Part shown: one piece after another, positions 1 to 9,640 of the stretch
How positions within the stretch are numbered: the first letter of the stretch is position 1
Layout: every line of letters starts with the position of its first letter
Source of the DNA: Chrysophaeum taylorii
Lineage: Eukaryota; Sar; Pelagophyceae; Pelagomonadales; Pelagomonadaceae
NCBI GenBank assembly: GCA_029834535.1
Contig: JAQMWT010000238.1
Location: 1-64,000 of the forward strand
DNA: 64,000 nucleotides
Direction of reading: 5' to 3'
The notes under the pieces: model-generated
What the model was told of the DNA's origin: nothing
The model's database searches: none
What the model saw: the letters and a program-made list of their open reading frames with translations, nothing else
Position numbers and translations under genes: made by a program

Positions 1-298
1 GGGACCACCCTGACGTGCGCCGAACCATCTCGAGCTCTTCCTGCGGCAAGGGCGCCTATCTCCGCTTGAAAAGTTTTAGTATCCCGAGCCACCTAGAGCG
101 CCGACCCCACGCCACAAAACTCGCCGCGCGCCTCAACGGCAGCATGAAGCGCAAGCTCTGCGCCGGCGACCCTGATGCCTCATGGACGAGGCCGAGGCTT
201 AGACCTTCCGCCGCAGCCTCCGGTACGCGATGGTCCGCAATATCATCTCGACCTCGCATCCCGCTAAAGGAGGTCCAAGCTTCTCTACGATCGCGTAG

Positions 299-934
299 GC
301 ATCATGCTCACCCCGCTGGCTCGGGACCATCCAGAGCATCAAGAAGCGCACTCTCGACCAAAACTGCGAGCTCACGATCGCTCGCTTCGGAGACTCCAGG
401 AAGGCCATTGTCGACGCCCCCTTTCTTTTTTCCGGCAAGGCCACCCTCGATTCTGACCACGCGGGCGTCTTGACCTACGAGGTCCCTCTAAAAAGCGACG
501 GTTGTCTCCGATGCTTTTATTTCGGGCCCTCGTGGCAGCCAGACCCCTGCGTCAAAGAGACTACTCTCATATGCCCGCCCGATCCTCGAGCAAGTCTCGT
601 CATCAAAACCGTCCGTCCTCCGAACGTTCTGCAACGCTTCTTCCGCCAGTCCCCGGACGCCGTCCTCCCCCTCAAGCCGGACACGACCACGAGACGGCAC
701 CCCGCCGCGATCCTCGAGCCCGACGAGCCCGCCATTGGCCCACTGCACGCGCAAGCACCATATTCCCGGATTGCTATAGCTTCCTTCCTCCCCAGCATCA
801 TCTGCGTTTTTCGTCAGCGTCGCCGCCCCCGATCATCCTCCTCGCCTTTGGTTGCCTCATCCATCTGCAGCACCGTGAGCCATCGCTCCCGACACTGGGT
901 GTGGTGCTGCCCCCGGGTCGGGGGACCAAACTAA
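299..934 (+). other. unrecognised open frame, probably decayed
   Basis: A frame free of stops runs from just after a TAG at 296 to a stop at 932-934. Third codon positions are mostly C or G, as in the real genes here, and the translation has protein-like stretches such as LTIARFGDS and LTYEVPLKSDG. No ATG begins it. Upstream, the same frame is broken by stops at 296 and further left, so this may be a pseudogene remnant or an exon continuing beyond the window. No family recognised. Confidence 0.2.
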
Positions 935-984
935 TATGGGATGACTCCCCTTGGATATCTCGTGAGTCGGTATCATAGTATCAT

Positions 985-3900
985 CCATTTCGCGAACAGT
1001 TCCGGGAACCGCCGGCGGTTACGGATCTCGACACATCCGCGTTAAGGTCCTCTCGCACTACGATGGATCCTCGGCGAGTTCTTTGGGCGCCATCTTCTGG
1101 TCTGTGGCGGGAGCAACCCCCACACCCATCCCGACCTTTGCCACCGACATCCCGTCGTCGCCGACTAGGCCTGGGGAGAGTTCGCCGATGACGACGCTGC
1201 CTTCGATTTCGAATTGGACACGTCCTGCGGCAACTCCGTCGCTCGAGCCGACACTTTTTCCTTCGCCGGACCCAACGGGCCTACCGAGCGCGTGCCCGTC
1301 GGCCACGCCAACGCTCTCGCCCACCGCTTCTGCCGTATGCTGCGCCGACTCCAGCACCAACACGGCTGCCGAGCGCGACCCTTCGAACACTCCTCGCTGA
1401 CGCCCAGCGAGATACCGTCCACGCGACCGACCTCGATGCCGTCCCCCCGCCCCACCGCGATTCCATCGATGGTCCCATCCCGAGAGCCAACTTCGGTTCC
1501 TTCTGCGAACCCGACGTCGATTCCGACGACTGAGCCGACCAGCATGCCATCTGATACACCGACGCTCGCACCAACTCTTCTCCCAACGCCTGCCCCGACA
1601 CTCTTGCCGAGCGCGCGTCCGTCAAGCGGCCCGACAATGGAGCCAACCAACATGCCATCACAGTCGCCGACCCAAGCTCCCACGCCATTGCCGAGCGCGT
1701 TTCTCGGTCACGCCCTCAGAGATTCCGAGCATGGTCCCAATTGCACGTCCGACATCGATGCCGTCTCCGCAACCTAGCGCACTGCCGTCGAGCACACCTC
1801 GTCGCTGCCGTCTACGCGCCCTTCAGAGAGCCCAACCATGTTGCCAACCCCGAGCCATCGCCAATGCCCACGGCATCACCGTCACCCGCACCGACCACGG
1901 TGCCAACTCCAGATCCATCGATGCTGCCGAGCGCGTGTCCGTCAGCCTCACCAACCGCGTTGCCAACTCCAGAGCCATCGTCGTTGCCCACGCTCATCCG
2001 TCGTCCTATCCTACGATAGTGCCAACCTCGATGCCTTCTGCGGTGCCAAGTCCTGCTCCAACTCCGCTGCCGAGCGGATTTCCATCGGCGACACCTTCGT
2101 TTTTCCCAAGCGCAGTGCCTTCCGCTTCGCCATCATCCAACCCTTCGGAGAGCCCAACGGTGTTGCCAACCCCTGTACCGTCGCCGATGCCCACGACAGG
2201 GCCGTCGCAAGCACCAACCATGGTGCCGACTCCAGACCCAACGATGCTGCCGAGCGCGTGTCCGTCGGCCTCACCAACCGCGTTGCCAACTCCAGAGCCA
2301 TCGTCGTTGCCCACAGCTCATCCGTCGTCCTATCCTACGATAGTGCCTACCTCGATGCCTTCTGCGGTGCCAAGTCCTGCACCAACCCCGTTGCCAAGCG
2401 GGCTTCCGTCATCGACACCCTCGTTAGTTCCAAGCTCGGTACCCTCGACTTCGCCATCATCCAAACCTTCGGAGAGCCCAACGATGTTGCCAACCCCTGT
2501 ACCGTCGCCGATGCCCACGACAGGGCCGTCGCAAGCACCAACCATGGTGCCGACTCCAGACCCAACGATGCTGCCGAGCGCGTGTCCGTCGGCCTCACCA
2601 ACCGCGCTGCCAACTCCAGAGCCATCGTCGTTGCCCACAGCTCATCCGTCGTCCTATCCTACGATAGTGCCAACCTCGATGCCTTCTGCGGTGCCAAGTC
2701 CTGCACCAACCCCGTTGCCAAGCGGGCTTCCGTCATCGACACCCTCGTTTTTCCCAAGCGCAGTGCCTTCCGCTTCGCCATCATCCAACCCTTCGGAGAG
2801 CCCAACGATGTTGCCAACCCCTGTACCGTCGCCGATGCCCACGGCAGGGCCGTCGCAAGCACCAACCATGGTGCCGACTCCAGACCCATCGATGCTGCCG
2901 AGCGCGTGTCCGTCGGGCCTCACCAACCGCGTTGCCGACTCCAGAGCCATCGTCGCTGCCCACAGCCCGTCCGTCGTCCTCTCCTACGATAGTGCCGACC
3001 TGGATGCCCTCTGTTACGCCAACTCCTGCACCAACCCCGTTGCCAAGCGGGCTTCCGTCATCGACACCCTCGTTAGTTCCAAGCTCGGTACCCTCGACTT
3101 CGCCATCATCCAAACCTTCGGAGAGCCCAACGATGTTGCCAACCCCTGTACCGTCGCCGATGCCCACGACAGGGTCGCGCAAGCACCAACCATGGTGCCG
3201 ACTCCAGACCCAACGATGCTGCCGAGCGCGTGTCCGTCGGCCTTCACCAACCGCGTTGCCAACTCCAGGGCCATCGTCGTTGCCCACAGCTCATCCGTCG
3301 TCCTATCCTACGATAGTGCCAACCTCGATGCCTTCTGCGGCGCCGTCCTGCACTCACCAACCCGTTGCTAAGCGGGCTTCCGTCATCGACACCCTCGTTA
3401 GTTCCAAGCGCAGTGCCTTCCGTCTCGCCATCATCCAACCCTTCGGAGAGCCCAACGATGTTGCCAACCCCTGTACCGTCCCGATGCCCACGGCTGGGCC
3501 GTCAACCCTTCGGAGAGCCCAACGATGTTGCCAACCCCGGTACCGTCGCCGATGCCCACGACAGGGCCGTCGCAAGCACCAACCATGGTGCCGACTCCAG
3601 ACCCAACGATGCTGCCGAGCGCGTGTCCGTCGGCCTCACCAACCGCGCTGCCAACTCCAGAGCCATCGTCGTTGCCCACAGCTCATCCGTCGTCCTATCC
3701 TACGATAGTGCCAACCTCGATGCCTTCTGCGGTGCCAAGTCCTGCACCAACCCCGCTGCCAAGCAGATTTCCATCGGCGACACCTTCGTTTTCCCAAGCG
3801 CAGTGCCTTCCGCTTCGCCATCATCCAAACCTTCGGAGAGCCCAACGATGTTGCCAACCCCTGTACCGTCGCCGATGCCCACGACAGGGCCGTCGCAAGC

Positions 3901-5390
3901 ACCAACCATGGTGCCGACTCCAGACCCAACGATGCTGCCGAGCGCGTGTCCGTCGGCCTCACCAACCGCGTTGCCAACTCCAGGGCCATCGTCGTTGCCC
4001 ACAGCTCATCCGTCGTCCTATCCTACGATAGTGCCAACCTCGATGCCTTCTGCGGCGCCAAGTCCTGCACCAACCCCGTTGCCAAGCGGGCTTCCGTCAT
4101 CGACACCCTCGTTAGTTCCAAGCGCAGTGCCTTCCGTCTCGCCATCATCCAACCCTTCGGAGAGCCAACGATGTTGCCACCCCTGTACCGTCGCCGATGC
4201 CCACGGCTGGGCCGTCGCAAGCACCAACCATGGTGCCGACTCCAGACCCATCGATGCTGCCGAGCGCGTGTCCGTCGGCCTCACCAACCGCGTTGCCGAC
4301 TCCAGAGCCATCGTCGCTGCCCACAGCCCGTCCGTCGTCCTCTCCTACGATAGTGCCGACCTGGATGCCCTCTGTTACGCCAACTCCTGCACCAACCCCG
4401 TTGCCAAGCGGGCTTCCGTTATCGACACCCTCGTTTTCCCCAAGCTCCTTACCCTCCGCCTCGCCGACGGCGATGCCGTCTCCACAGCCCAGCTCGATCC
4501 CTTCGAGCGTGCCATCTGCAGCGCCATCACTTGCCCTTCTGCGGGCCCGACGTCCCTACCGACGTCCGCCCCATCACCACTTCCTACGGCGAGTCCATCT
4601 CTGGCACCAACACAATTGCCGACACCAGAACCGACGGCCTTGCCCAGCTCCTGCCCCTCGTCCGCGCCCACCACAATGCCGAGCACGGCGCCCACGGCGT
4701 CGCCGAGCCCAGAACCCACGCCGCTACCGAGCAACCTCCCTTCGTCTGTTCCCTCCTTGATCCCAATCTCATCGCCCTCATCGACCCCCAGTTCGATACC
4801 GTCTCCTCGGCCCACCGCAGTCCCGTCGAACACACCGACCAGTGCGCCGACCCAAGACTCTTCTGCGAACCCGACGCCTCTGCCAACGCCGGCGCCATCA
4901 GCGATGCCCTCGGCAGGGCCGTCCCTCGCACCCACTATGTTGCCGACGCCGGAACCTTCAATGCTGCCGAGCTCGTGTCCGTCGTCCGCACCCGCATCAG
5001 CCCCAAGCGAAAACCCCTCTGCGTCTCCCACTCACGCGCCTTCAACGGCCCCAAGTGGTCGGCCCTCGCCGAAGCCTTCATTCGCACCTAGCATTGTACC
5101 CTCCTCTGCGCCGACGTCGATGCCCTCGCCTGGAGCCACGCACATGCCGTCCGCATCCGTCCAGGTTGCCGACGAGAGTGACGTCTGTTTTGCCGACGTC
5201 GACGCCCAGTGACCACCCCTCGAACTCGCCGAGCCCACAGCCCACGCCGGTGCCAAGCGCCCTGCCTTCGACAGTAGCTTCTAGTTTCTCGAGTTCGGCG
5301 TCTTTCTCCAGCGCAATGCCGTCACCCGGGCCCGCCGATTTTACTTCAAGCTTTCCTTCTTCGAGTCCTATGCCATCGACGTGACCAGTA
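985..5390 (+). pseudogene. expanded, frameshifted copy of the Pro/Ser/Thr-repeat secreted protein
   Basis: This is a second copy of the gene at 5721-7634. Both share an upstream block, the start context ATGGATC and a leader containing SWSVAGATPTP or a near match. At 1062 the ATG is followed by a T run one base shorter than in the intact copy, which throws the leader out of frame; the leader is only readable from 1083. The Pro/Ser/Thr coding sense then jumps between all three frames (for example near 1330, 1700, 2916, 3175, 3240, 3480 and 4165). Long open pieces remain at 1731-3371 and 3365-5212, and the readable end is near 5384 (SASFSSAMPS). Repeat motifs are PTxxPSxxPS with PSACPS blocks. 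Known relatives are extracellular or cell-wall Pro-rich proteins; the function here is unknown. It is either a real pseudogene or a gene whose repeats were mis-assembled or mis-called. Confidence 0.7.
1850..4460 (+). repeat. about eight tandem units of ~324 bp (108 codons)
   Basis: The marker CTACGATAGTGCC recurs at 2011, 2335, 2659, 2984, 3308, 3700, 4023 and 4345. Spacings are 324, 324, 325, 324, 392, 323 and 322 bp. Each unit encodes 108 residues of the form SPTMLPTPVPSPMPTTGPSQ and onwards. The 392-bp interval carries a partial duplication of the CCCTTCGGAGAGCCCAACG segment at 3500-3535. The intact neighbour at 5721-7634 has about one such unit, so the array is a local expansion. Confidence 0.85.
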
Positions 5391-5404
5391 CGCCTCCAAC
5401 ACAC

Positions 5405-5580
5405 CATCTTCTTTGCCTTCTCTTGGGCCGCCATCTTCTAACGTCTTTCGAAGGTCGACTGCTAAGAAGAGGGGCGGGTGCGTGTGGGTGCTTGAAGGTG
5501 TTGGTGTGTTGCGTGGACATCTTCTAATGTCTTTAAAGGTCGATTACTAAGATTCGAATAAGAGGGGGGGTGTGCACGTG
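5405..5580 (+). repeat. dispersed repeat, copy 1 (with a partial second half)
   Basis: The block starting near 5451 with AAGGTCGACTGCTAAGA, continuing through GGGTGCTTGAAGGTGTTGG to about 5518, is matched in reverse complement at about 8430-8507. A shortened relative sits in each arm of the inverted-repeat element (60243-60300 and 61068-61130). A weaker second half, TTTAAAGGTCGATTACTAAG, follows at about 5530. It separates the two Pro/Ser/Thr-repeat gene copies. Confidence 0.6.
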
Positions 5581-5624
5581 GTTCAACCACGGGGTTATCA
5601 ATAACCCCTTGGTGCCACGGCTCA

Positions 5625-5720
5625 CGAGTCCTATCATTTCGCCGAATGTTCCGGGAATCGACAGTTACGGGCGTCGGACGTCTTGTAAAACTCGTTTCTC
5701 GTAAGAAAAGCCGGTGCACG
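5625..5720 (+). promoter_or_regulatory. upstream block shared by the two repeat genes
   Basis: The segment with CATTTCGCCGAATGTTCCGGGAA then CAGTTACGG, about 60-85 bp before the ATG at 5721, has a close counterpart before copy 1 (about 985-1025: CATTTCGCGAACAGTTCCGGGAA and GGTTACGG). It either carries promoter or 5'UTR function or marks the left limit of the duplicated segment. No TATA box is evident. Confidence 0.4.
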
Positions 5721-7634
5721 ATGGATCTTCGGCTGTTTCTTTTGGGCGCCATCAGCTGGTCTGTGGCGGGAGCGACCCCCACGCCAGTTCCGACCTTTGC
5801 CACCGACGTGCCGTCGACGACCGGAAACCCAATTCGGCCGTCAACGCCTTCGCGTTCGCCGCCACCTGCGCCAAGCTTGTTCGTCCCATTACCCATTCCG
5901 TCGCTCCCTTCGATTTTGCCTTGGACACAGCCTACGGCACCTCCCTCGCTCGTGCCGACGGGCCAGCCGAGCGCTTGCCCGTCGCTCGAACCTTCAGTCG
6001 ACCCGACGCAAGAACCGACGGGCCAGCCGAGCGCGTGCCCGTCGCTCGCGCCGACGCCCCTTCCGACGCCACAACCATCGACTCTCCCGAGCGCATGCCC
6101 GTCGACCACGCCAACATTCACGCCCACCATTTTGCCGTATGCTGCGCCGACTTCAGCACCAACACGACTCCCGAGCGCGACTCCTTCGAACACTCCCTCG
6201 CTAACTCCCAGCGAGATACCGTCCACGCGGCCGACCTCGATGCCGTCCCCCCACCCCACCGCGATTCCATCGATGGTCCCATCCCGAGAGCCAACTTCGG
6301 TTCCTTCTGCGAACCCGACGTCGACGCCGACGACCGAGCCGACCAGCGTACCATCTGACACTCCGACGCTCGCACCAACGCTTCTCCCAACGCCTGCCCC
6401 GACACTCTTGCCGAGCGCGCGTCCGTCAAGCGGCCCGACAATGGAACCAACCAACATACCATCAGAGTCTCCGACCCTAGCTCCAATGCCGTTGCCGAGC
6501 ACGTTTCCATCGTTTACGCCCTCAGAGATTCCGAGCATGGTCCCAATTGCACGTCCGACATCGATGCCGTCTCCGCAACCTAGCGCACTGCCGTCGAGCA
6601 CACCCTCGTCGCTGCCGTCTACGCACCCTTCAGAGAGCCCAACGATGTTGCCAACCCCCGAGCCATCGCCAATGCCCACGGCATCACCGTCACCCGCACC
6701 GACCACGGTGCCAACTCCAGATCCATCGATGCTGCCGAGCGCGTGTCCGTCAGTCTCACCAACCGCGTTGCCGACTCCAGAGCCGACGTCGTTGCCCACA
6801 GCTCATCCGTCGTCCTATCCTTCGATAGAGCCAAGCTTCATACCTTCTGATCTGCCAACTCCTGCTCCAACCCCGTTGCCGAGTGGACTTCCATCGGCGA
6901 CGCCTTCGTTTGTCCCAAGCTCGGTACCCTCGACTTTGCCAACGGCAATGCCGACTCCGCAGCCTAGTTCGCTCCCTTCGAGCGTGCCATCCGCTGCGCC
7001 ATCTTCTTGCCCTTCTGCGGTCTCGACGTCCCTGCCGACGCCCTCCCCGTCGCCATTTCCCACGACGAGTCCATCTTTGGGACCAACACCATTACCGACG
7101 CCAGAACGGACGGCCATGCCCAGCTCCTGCCCATCGTCTACACCCACGATGATGCCGAGCCCAGCGCCCGCGCCGTTACCGAGCCTTCTCCCTTCGACCG
7201 TGCCCTCCTTGACCCCAAGCTCGTCGCCCTCCTCGATCCCCAGTTTGATGCCGTCTCCTCTGCCCACCGCACTCCCGTCTAACAAACCGACCAACGCGCC
7301 AACTCAAGACCCCTCTGCGATCCCGATGCCGGGGCCGTCGATGCTGCCGAGCCCGTTTCCGTCGTTCGCGCCCGCATCAGCCCCAAGTGATTCCCCCTCT
7401 GCGCCTCCCACTCCCACGCCTTCGACGGTCCCAAGCGGCTGGCCCTCGTCGAAGCCTTCGTCTGTACCTAGCGCCGTACCCTCCACTGCGCCGACGACGC
7501 CGATGCCGTCGCCTGCGCCCACGCTCGCGCCGTCCTCAGATCCGTCCAAGTTCCCCTCGACGACGACGACGACGACGCCTTATACTCTCCCGAGTTCGGT
7601 GGTGCCTTTCTCGGTCCCCAGCGCAATGCCGTGA
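5721..7634 (+). CDS. secreted Pro/Ser/Thr-repeat (PTxxPSxxPS) protein, intact copy
   Basis: The protein is 637 residues from the ATG at 5721. The frame is open from 5646, but the 25 residues before this ATG look untranslated and the other copy also has ATGGATC here. Residues 1-19 (MDLRLFLLGAISWSVAGAT) are a good signal peptide. The rest is low-complexity, with Pro at nearly every third residue in PTPxPSxxPSxxP repeats and recurring PSACPS or PSSCPS blocks whose Cys pairs could cross-link. There is no catalytic motif, no later membrane segment and no obvious GPI signal; it ends in VPFSVPSAMP. Such Ser/Thr/Pro-rich tracts are usual O-glycosylation scaffolds in algal cell-surface or wall proteins, which fits but is not proven. 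It is intronless and is the undamaged member of a tandem pair. Confidence 0.8.
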   Translation: MDLRLFLLGAISWSVAGATPTPVPTFATDVPSTTGNPIRPSTPSRSPPPAPSLFVPLPIPSLPSILPWTQPTAPPSLVPTGQPSACPSLEPSVDPTQEPTGQPSACPSLAPTPLPTPQPSTLPSACPSTTPTFTPTILPYAAPTSAPTRLPSATPSNTPSLTPSEIPSTRPTSMPSPHPTAIPSMVPSREPTSVPSANPTSTPTTEPTSVPSDTPTLAPTLLPTPAPTLLPSARPSSGPTMEPTNIPSESPTLAPMPLPSTFPSFTPSEIPSMVPIARPTSMPSPQPSALPSSTPSSLPSTHPSESPTMLPTPEPSPMPTASPSPAPTTVPTPDPSMLPSACPSVSPTALPTPEPTSLPTAHPSSYPSIEPSFIPSDLPTPAPTPLPSGLPSATPSFVPSSVPSTLPTAMPTPQPSSLPSSVPSAAPSSCPSAVSTSLPTPSPSPFPTTSPSLGPTPLPTPERTAMPSSCPSSTPTMMPSPAPAPLPSLLPSTVPSLTPSSSPSSIPSLMPSPLPTALPSNKPTNAPTQDPSAIPMPGPSMLPSPFPSFAPASAPSDSPSAPPTPTPSTVPSGWPSSKPSSVPSAVPSTAPTTPMPSPAPTLAPSSDPSKFPSTTTTTTPYTLPSSVVPFSVPSAMP

Positions 7635-9640
7635 CCTGGGATCGCCGAACGCACGTCAAGCATCCCTTCTTTGCGAATCCATCCCTTTTCTGCGAATCCG
7701 ATACCATCGCCGCGACCAAAAATGCTCCAACTGCTATCGTCTGGCTCCCTATTTCTTCTTCTTCTTCGACAGCAAAAATAGTGGAGGTCGGGGGCGTTGA
7801 AACCAATCGTGTTTTACCCTCACAACGAATTTCCGGCCATTCGTGAATGCGACGCTCCACACTTGGTGGATGGGCGCGCGAAGGGCGCGCGGGTCTTGCT
7901 CTACGCTTCTGTCTGAATGATTTCATTAATTTACCTCATTCGGACGGCTGTGCCTTATATGAGGTGTGTGTTTTTCCTCCTCCGGCAGCGACGGACCGCG
8001 CTTGGTTCGTCGGGCACGCTGAAGACATTACTTCATACGTTCGTGGTATTGTTTGGCCGGGTTAAATTCGAGGTGAGCAGCAGCAGCAACAGATCGCTCA
8101 CGGGTGGCCAAATTTGCGCGACGTGGAACTTAATTCACCTGCATCGCGAGTGCCACGAAGGACTAACACGGGCCGGACGAGCAAACATAGATGATCGACG
8201 TGCATCCGCAGGCTCATATGCTCCTCAAAGACGCGCAACCCCAAGCTGCGCTGAAAGATGGCAAACAAGCGCACGACAGGAATGCGTGCGTGCAAGAAAG
8301 ATCATCCGCACCCCACGCCGACCATGCAAGGCCATCAGCATGATGCTGGAGGGGCTCGACAAAGGGAAGTAATTGCGCAGAGGATTTGCGGCATTCGCGG
8401 TGTGGCCAATCACCCATTTGTGCCCATGTCCCCACACAACGCACCAAAACCTTCAAGCACCCACGCGCAACCCCGCCCCTCTTGGCAGTCGACCTTTACA
8501 ACACAAATTCGCGCTCATAAGAACCAAAATGCGCCGCCGCCGCCGCCGCAAGGCTCGAAGTGAAGTGCGCGATCTCACCACCACCAACATCGCCGGATGT
8601 ATGTATTACAAGGCACGCGCTGCGAGAGGCCAAAATGTGCGAGCTAACGAACCAACTAGGCCCCAAGGCATTGGGCGTAGGCTAATCCCAGCGCCGTGGC
8701 GCGTGGAATCAGAGTCACTACGTGTTCAGAGGGGGGGTATAGAAAGAGCGAATGAGGCGAGTTGGTGGTCTGTCGCCAGTTGTCACGGTTTTGAGCGAGG
8801 AAGTACCAGGTTCCCGTCAGTACGTGGAATTTGCGGAGTGCCTTGTTGAGACCCGGTCGTACGTGAACTGTGGGGACCCGCGAGGACGTTTGAAGGCGCA
8901 CCATGAGGTGAGCATCTTGAATTCGAGGGAGGCGGTTCTAGGGTATGCGGGTAACATGGCCTGCTCAGCGGAGTTGTCGGCGAGAGGTGTAGATATCGAT
9001 AGTCTCCAGGTCAAGGCGCTGGAGGACGGTTGAAGTTTTGATACGAGCAGTATGATGCTGCCAGGTCTGGCGACGTGTAACGCGGGACATCACGCATGCG
9101 CACTGTGTGTGAAAGCATCGTAGGCGACTGTAGACAGCCTCGGTTAGGCACCAGATTCTGTACCGTGAAGGAGGATGGCGAGGATGAGACCGACGTAGAC
9201 AGTTCGCTTGGCCCGAGCAGAGACGTATCTCGCTCGAGGCAAATACGTAGTGACGGAGCGCACCGAAAGAAAGCCACAGTCGTCTTCTTCAGACGAGAGT
9301 CCACGTAGTCAGAGTCACTACAGTTGCGAGAGAGTACCAAGCCCAGGCATTTGGACGTAGCCAACACGGGGGAAATCCTGCTTCCTTCCTTGCTGTACCC
9401 ACCATCCTCCCCCCCTTTGCGCCGTCGTCGTCGTTCTTATCGAGTGTACTCGTAAAATAAACCTCGCCTTCCCTCGTCTTTACACACAATTCCCCGAATC
9501 CTTGAACGGGATACCTCCGGCTTTCCGGCATCCCTCGTGTCTCCACACAACCCACACCAACGTCCCTGAACGCCCGCGCCCCCACCGGTCTCGGTCGACT
9601 TGAAAAAAAACCCTCGCCACAAACAAAGCCTGTCGTCCTG
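7635..9640. other. intergenic, no gene recognised
   Basis: Short frames exist (for example 7917-8372 plus, 8752-9033 plus and 9011-9367 minus) but none has a recognisable domain or consistent codon bias. The stretch holds a dispersed repeat copy (8430-8507) and a weak duplicated motif around 8665-8730 and 9305-9365 (CAGAGTCACTAC plus a GGCATT..GGCGTAG-like block). The last 150 bp before 9641 should contain the promoter and 5'UTR of the phosphoesterase gene. Confidence 0.4.
8430..8507 (-). repeat. dispersed repeat, copy 2 (inverted relative to copy 1)
   Basis: Read on the minus strand it gives AAAGGTCGACTGCCAAGAGG, then GTGGGTGCTTGAAGGTTTTG and a GTGCGTTGTGTGGGGACAT-like end. It aligns with the block at about 5445-5520 over some 65 bp with few mismatches. 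It contains no coding sequence. The pair brackets the intact repeat gene in opposite orientations. Confidence 0.6.

Noticed and set aside
1812-4311. Long minus-strand frames with Gly/Val/Asp repeats (GVGTMVGACDGP type)
   Set aside because: They are the reverse reading of the Pro/Ser/Thr repeats; the repeat period and lack of stops are imposed by the plus-strand coding sequence, and no leader or domain exists.
1850-4460. The regular repeats as a CRISPR-like array
   Set aside because: Units are 324 bp, continuous and protein-coding with no unique spacers; the organism is a eukaryote.
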